From assembly GCA_001643675.2 (NCBI GenBank), contig LSRY02000059.1, positions 377,001 through 441,000 of the forward strand: 64,000 nucleotides of DNA, written 5' to 3'. The position numbers and the translations under genes are program-made. The notes under the pieces were generated by a model that made no database searches, was not told where the DNA came from, and was given only the letters and a program-made list of their open reading frames with translations. Below are positions 59,301 to 64,000 of this stretch, one piece after another; position 1 is the first letter of the stretch, and each line of letters begins with the position of its first letter. Source of the DNA: Monocercomonoides exilis (Eukaryota; Preaxostyla; Oxymonadida; Polymastigidae).

Positions 59301-59430
59301 AAGATATTACTGTTTGTTCTTCGAGATGAAAAGCTTTAGAAATTTCTTGTTTAAGTTTTAGAACTGTCCAGTTGATGTCTATGTCCACTTGTTCGGTGTG
59401 CCCACTTAATGAGTTAACAAATATTTTCAT
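56351..59430 (-). CDS. RAD23: RAD23-like ubiquitin shuttle protein, greatly enlarged
   Basis: Three exons on the minus strand (59248..59430, 59142..59177, 56351..59077) encode 981 residues; RAD23 proteins are usually about 370-410. Domain order is that of RAD23: ubiquitin-like domain at 1-73 (starting MKIFVNSLSGHTEQVDID, ending DYYIKEGDSIMIAGET, completed by the tiny exon 2), UBA1 near 105-145 (MIQLDTMGFEREASISCL), XPC-binding domain starting near 467 (HHPQFSKVRKLIQRQPSSLS), and UBA2 in the last 45 residues (IGRIMALTGCTHSVAVGAF). The XPC-binding domain seems split: its second half (LLLLQEIIQFPHLFLQQFI) follows about 70 residues later, after a Ser-rich insert. Long acidic/Ser linkers fill the rest. 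Family role: carries ubiquitinated clients to the proteasome and stabilises the XPC repair factor. It ends in TAG. Confidence 0.88.
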
Positions 59431-60487
59431 TACAAGCAAGCTCAAAAAGATAATTGTGCAGGAAATAACTCCCCAATATTCGATCAAGAAAAATACAAAT
59501 AAATAATTTTTTTGGAAATTCATTTCTATTAATTTAAGTTTTCGAAAATTGTGAACGGTCTCATCTCTCATATTTGCAAAAGCAACTTTAACGATGAGAA
59601 AAATTTCTCCATAATACTAAAACAAAGTTTTTTATTTTTTTGATGAAAAATGATTGTTTGTGATTGAGATTTTCAATCCAAAGCTGTGAAATACTTATTC
59701 CACAAAATAAATAAATAAATAAATAAATAAAAACTGTTTTTGACTGAAGTTGGATTCAATAATTTTTTTTAAAATTTGTTAATTTTTAACATTTAATTCG
59801 AAAAATGCAAACTTTTAATATGAATTCATAAAGCAATCATTCATATTTTTTGATGCAAGAATATGAAAAATTCCACCCTTCATTCCATTTATCAACTTTT
59901 GTGTTAATTCACTTTTTCACGTTGAAAAATGTGATTTGTAATTAAAAAAATACAAAAATATTTTTTTTGATTTTTATTTATATTGAGAAAAAGATATTTC
60001 ACGAATGGAAATGACATTGTTCATGTCATTCAGCAGTTTCTGTACTTGATAGATTTTTCTTTAACTTTCATTTTGATTGCTTTGTTGAGTAACATTTCAC
60101 ATTAGCAAATCACAAACGATGGAGTATGCAAAAGCATAAAGTGTAACGAGACTTTATGTGCATTCAAGTGCGGTGTTAATTTGTTAGGATCTCTTTTTTT
60201 GATAAAGAATAGTTTTTTGATTTTTTATAAAGCAGACTGATGAAGTTAAGTAACGAGTAAATTGTCTCTTTCCATTCATTAATATTTAAAAGAATGTTAC
60301 AAAAATACTTGCCTTCTCAAAAAATTTCCACTCTGAAAAATATACACAAAATAACTCAAAAATGAAAGTTCTTTCGAATAAAAAAACAAGAATATATATA
60401 ATCAAATCAAAAATTAATCACATTTTCACTAAAATCCAATAGAAACTATTTCTTACTCAACACAAACTCAATGATAACGTATGTTTA
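59431..60487. other. AT-rich intergenic region
   Basis: Upstream of the RAD23-like gene. Contains an (AAAT)n tract at about 59,706-59,732. No coding or RNA feature recognised. Confidence 0.45.
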
Positions 60488-61125
60488 TCAAACAGCTGCT
60501 AAAAGAACATAACCTGCAATGGCAGCGACTTTGGCAGTAGTTTCCAGAACATCTTTGCCAGTTATTGGAGCTTTCTTTTTTTCTTCAATTTCATCAATAA
60601 CTCTTCTAATTCCATTATTCAAACGACCTTCTGGTGGAGCTTTCGGAGCATATGGATGTGGCACTGTTGTTGTTGTGTTCGATGTTAATGGAAGTGATCT
60701 TGGTATCTCCATTATAATCTACAAAATAAACAATAGCATTTGCGTTTAAAGATATTTTTATTTCATTTATAAAATCATACTGAACGTTCATGATTTAAAA
60801 TATCCATTCCACGAGTATGAAGATTAAATGATTGAAAACTTTTAACAATTCGCCCAAGCTGTTCTGCTGATTTTGCTTGAAAATGGTATTTACATAGGAG
60901 AGTTAATGTAAAGAATCTTGATCCAGGTTCTTTTGGAGCAATTGCAAGAACAATTGTATTCTCAGCGAACCATCTAACACGATCATCCAATAGATTTCTA
61001 ACGCCATCTGAAGAGAGAACCAAAACGCGCTGTTGTTTTTTTCCTTCTTTGTTTACCTTCACAATATCAAAGTAGTATGATTCTTGATCTCCAACCGGTT
61101 TTATTGGAAGTTTTCCAGTTAACAT
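60488..61125 (-). CDS. Small PH-like protein with hydrophobic C-terminus
   Basis: Exons 60781..61125 and 60488..60718 join in phase 0 (donor gtatga, acceptor tttgtag) to give 191 residues. The first 115 residues alternate strands and end in a helix: YYFDIVKVNKEGKKQQRVLV, SSDGVRNLLDDRVRWFAE, TIVLAIAPKEPGSRFFTL, then KSAEQLGRIVKSFQSFNL. This resembles a pleckstrin-homology-like or myosin TH1-like fold, judged only by pattern. A Pro-rich linker follows (HPYAPKAPPEG), then a charged helix (IRRVIDEIEEKKK) and a short hydrophobic end (TAKVAAIAGYVLLAAV) that could be a tail anchor or amphipathic helix. Function not recognised. The clean splice and balanced composition support a real gene. Confidence 0.65.
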
Positions 61126-62421
61126 GAAAAAGTATTTGCTATGGTAATAATTGATCTATTTTAATTTGGTTTTCATATTTTAAAAAACATTTGATTTTTG
61201 AACATTTTTTGCTTAAAATTTCAAAAGATATATGTTGGACTCAGCTCAAGTGTATGAAGGGCATTGGATCTATGTTCAACGAGATTCCAAAAATGGATAA
61301 TTCGGAACAGATCCTTCCATTTTTCCTTCATCATTGTCCAATAAAAACATTTCGCAACATTAACATATCATAAACTGAGATCATAAAAGGTGAAAAAGTT
61401 AAAAAAATAAAAAATAAACCAAATAAATATACAAAAAAAAATTTATAAAATTTCTCATTTTTGAAATTACATCAAAACTTTCAAGAAGAAAATATCTCAT
61501 TAAATCATTTAATTTTCGTTGTTTCAATGGTCATTTGAAGCACTTCAAATTCTCGTGATATAAAATCATACTATTGCAATTAATAAAAAAAACGCAACTG
61601 CAATTTCCTTTTGAATATCATTATTAAACACTCAAAATTAAACAAAAGTAATACTACTAAATCCTTTTATTTTATAAAAAAGATCAATTGAAGTATCCTT
61701 TAAACTATGTTATCAATCCTCTCTTTGTTGATCTTTCAAATTACTTCAACAATACATAATTAATCCAAAGTGTTTCTAAAATTACTAAAAATAAATGTAT
61801 CCAAGTAGTTGTCTTCATCAAACTGTGTAAATCTAAATTTTGATAATTACATTTGAGGCATCAAATTTCTGTTGATTATTCTCAATAAATGTTTTGATCA
61901 TTAACCCAAATGCATAAAATATTTATCGGAATCGATGGAGATTTCAATTTTATTTGAATATAGATAAAAAATTTTAGTCCATTTTCAAAATAGAACACGA
62001 TGAAGGTTCTGGATTTTATAATACAACAACTGCCCAATTCAACACGATTTCCAAAAAAACATTCACTTATCTTAATAAAACGAAAGACAAAAAGATTGTT
62101 CGTTTTGTTAAATAAGATATGATTTTGGCAAATTGCTTTTGTAAATGTTACAGAATTATCAGAATTTTCTTTTTACAAATTTCAACAACAACTTTTGAGA
62201 TGCAATTATTATTTCAATGTTTTTTACTTTAAATGCATTTTTTTCAACTTTTTTAAACTCCAAATACATCATGGGGAATATAATCGAAATATAAGAAAAG
62301 TCAACTTTTAAAGAATAAATAGAACACAAATTACTTCAACTTCGAAAAAAGACATATTTTCAGCAGTATACTTTTTCAGTTTTTATTCGATGTGTAAAGA
62401 AACCAATGAAAGTTAAAGTTT
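61126..62421. other. AT-rich intergenic region
   Basis: About 1.3 kb upstream of the PH-like gene and downstream of RPL12, with A/T runs throughout. A 60-residue frame at 61,191-61,373 (+) has no supporting feature. No RNA gene recognised. Confidence 0.5.
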
Positions 62422-63057
62422 TTAAGCGTCGGGAACAGCAATAGTTCCATCGTCAATTCTTGGGAAAAGATCCTTTGGAGATTGTCCATCAACAGAGCAT
62501 CCAACGCTGACGCATGATCCAAGAATCTCCTTAACTGTGCCTTTTAAAGTGCAAGCAAGAGATCTGTCGCGAACAGTACGTGCAATTTTTATGACTTGAT
62601 CCATTGTGATTGACCCGCTGTGTTTAACTGGAAAAATATCATTTCAAAAAAAATACATTTATATAAACTTAAGTTGCAAAAAGTCATGGAATATCCAACG
62701 CACTGTTTTTAACTTTCTTTCTGTCTCTTGGAGGTTCGTTCAAGGCTTGGATAATCATTGAAGGAACTGATGGAACAACAAAAACTTCGGCTTGTCTGTT
62801 CTTCACAACAAGCTTAACGGTCACACGAAGTCCTTTCCATCCCATTGTCGCTTTAGCGATATCTTCTCCTGTTTTTTTTGGATTCTATATTTGCATATTC
62901 AATCACATTATGAAAAATATTATAATGCTCTTATCAAAAATCAAACTAATCCAAGAGGACCAATTTTTGGTGCAAGGGTGGAAGCAGCACCAACTTCACC
63001 TCCAACTGCACGGATGAATACAATTTTCTCTTCGTTTGGATCAATCTTTGGAGGCAT
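62422..63057 (-). CDS. RPL12: 60S ribosomal protein L12 (uL11)
   Basis: Three exons on the minus strand (62947..63057, 62704..62884, 62422..62627) encode 165 residues, the usual eukaryotic length. Exon 1 starts [20 protein letters not shown] and ends in KIGPLGL; exon 2 has [20 protein letters not shown]; exon 3 has [17 protein letters not shown] and [14 protein letters not shown]. The protein binds 28S rRNA at the base of the stalk and helps recruit elongation factors. The first donor is gtttga in phase 0, so intron retention gives Val-stop. All exons align end to end with the known family. Head to head with RPL9. Confidence 0.96.
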
Positions 63058-63175
63058 TTTTACAAGATTTCACGATCATAAAAATCCAATTTTCACAAAA
63101 CATTTTGATCTTTTCAATAATAATATGATTATATATTTCCGCAGTTTCCTCCAGCGAAAGTGAAAATCGCGAAAA
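63058..63175. promoter_or_regulatory. Bidirectional promoter of RPL12 and RPL9
   Basis: Only 118 bases separate the two start codons of divergent ribosomal protein genes. The core includes tttccgcagtttcctccagc and gcgaaagtgaaaatcgcgaa, more GC rich than nearby spacers. A shared promoter is inferred from the spacing; no known box is identified. Confidence 0.55.
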
Positions 63176-63957
63176 ATGAAGACAATTCATCAAGTTGAAA
63201 CGATATCAGTTCCACGCGGAGGTTCTATTATACTTTTTACATTTTTAACATTTAAAATTTTATGACTATATTTTATATTCCACCGTTTAGTGAAAGTTGA
63301 AGTACATTGCAGACAGGTTCGTGTTACTGGACCTCGTGGAGTCATCAAGAAGTCTTTTTCACACATCCCAGTTGATTTAACACGTAAAGGAAGAAAAGTT
63401 ACAATTGCATACTGGAGCGGTAACAGAAGACAATGCGCTCTTGTTCGCACCGTTTACACAAAGATCAACAACATGATTCAAGGTGTTACAAAGGTGTGAA
63501 TACTTTATCTAGATTTATCTCTTTCTTTAAAAAATGAGAATTATTTTCAGGGATTCCAATATAAGATGCGTGCTGCATATGCCCATTTCCCAATTATGAT
63601 GGTTGTTTCTGATGATAAGAAAACTGTTGAAGTGAGAAACTTTTTGGGAGAAAAGCGTGCTCGTATCATCAATCTCCCTGAAGGTGTCACAGCTTACAGG
63701 TCAACTGGAGTGAAAGATGAAATTGTTCTTGAAGGAATCGACAATGAATTGGTTGGAATGTCAGGTTTGTTATGATTGATTGTTACTTAAATCTCAATTT
63801 ATTTTTCTTTTTAATATTTATATTTTTATTTTTGTTGATAAAATGTTTTGAACTTACAGCCGCTCAAATTCATCAAAGCATTCTTGTGAAAAACAAGGAT
63901 ATCCGTTTCTTCTTGGACGGTATCTACGTTAGCGAGAAGAATTCTATCTCTGAGTAA
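63176..63957 (+). CDS. RPL9: 60S ribosomal protein L9 (uL6)
   Basis: Four exons (63176..63221, 63291..63493, 63551..63764, 63860..63957) encode 186 residues, close to the 190 or so usual for the family. Recognisable segments: [63 protein letters not shown], then [20 protein letters not shown] and the C-terminus [11 protein letters not shown]. It binds 28S rRNA near the sarcin-ricin region of the large subunit. The last donor is gtttgt. Stop is TAA. Confidence 0.96.
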
Positions 63958-64000
63958 AATTCATCTTTACCCATTTCAAATTAGATCGTTTCAACAAGAA

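Noticed and set aside
1-63999. tRNA, rRNA or snRNA genes
   Set aside because: No stretch with recognisable A/B boxes, cloverleaf or conserved rRNA/snRNA sequence was found by eye; a covariance-model scan would be needed to exclude them.

Overview
The window is nuclear DNA from an AT-rich protist. Genes are interrupted by short introns of roughly 35 to 180 bases that start with GT and end with AG, lie on both strands, and include cytosolic ribosomal proteins uL11 and uL6. All three standard stop codons end conserved proteins (TAA in RPL12 and RPL9, TGA in the PA28 gene, TAG in the RAD23-like gene), so the standard genetic code is in use. A decayed gene near 40-41 kb resembles the beta-helix surface-protein family I associate with oxymonads (Monocercomonoides and relatives). 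An oxymonad-like metamonad is therefore my best guess, as an inference and not a proven assignment.

Layout. 1-23 kb is gene dense: a SET/MYND protein cut by the window edge (-), a ZnT-type zinc transporter (+), a SPAK/OSR1-like STE20 kinase (-), a PTB-like four-RRM protein (+), and a 4,471-residue serine-rich protein of unknown function (-). 24-26 kb holds a protein made almost only of 21 exact 90-bp (30-residue) ankyrin-like repeats. 26-49 kb is gene poor and repeat rich. It holds a 2.1-kb TA-flanked element with terminal inverted repeats and a small spliced gene inside, a decayed serine-rich gene on the + strand, a decayed beta-helix gene, three separate inverted repeat pairs, and a 1.3-kb Tc1/mariner-like element whose insertion site can be read from an uninterrupted copy of the same repeat. 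49-64 kb is gene dense again: a giant CCHC zinc-knuckle protein (+), a PA28-gamma-type proteasome activator (+), a RAD23-like shuttle protein (-), a small PH-like protein with a possible tail anchor (-), and RPL12 (-) and RPL9 (+) head to head.

Genome habits. Coding exons were joined by hand so that reading frame and conserved protein match across each junction. Introns crowd the 5' end of genes: the 13.4-kb coding sequence has four introns in its first 235 coding bases and then none. About a third of donors read GTTTG instead of the usual GTRAG. Long serine runs interrupt unrelated proteins, even inside folded domains such as the XPC-binding domain of the RAD23-like protein. Functionally, the PA28 activator and the RAD23-like shuttle lie side by side and both act on proteasome delivery, but they are convergent and I see no shared control.
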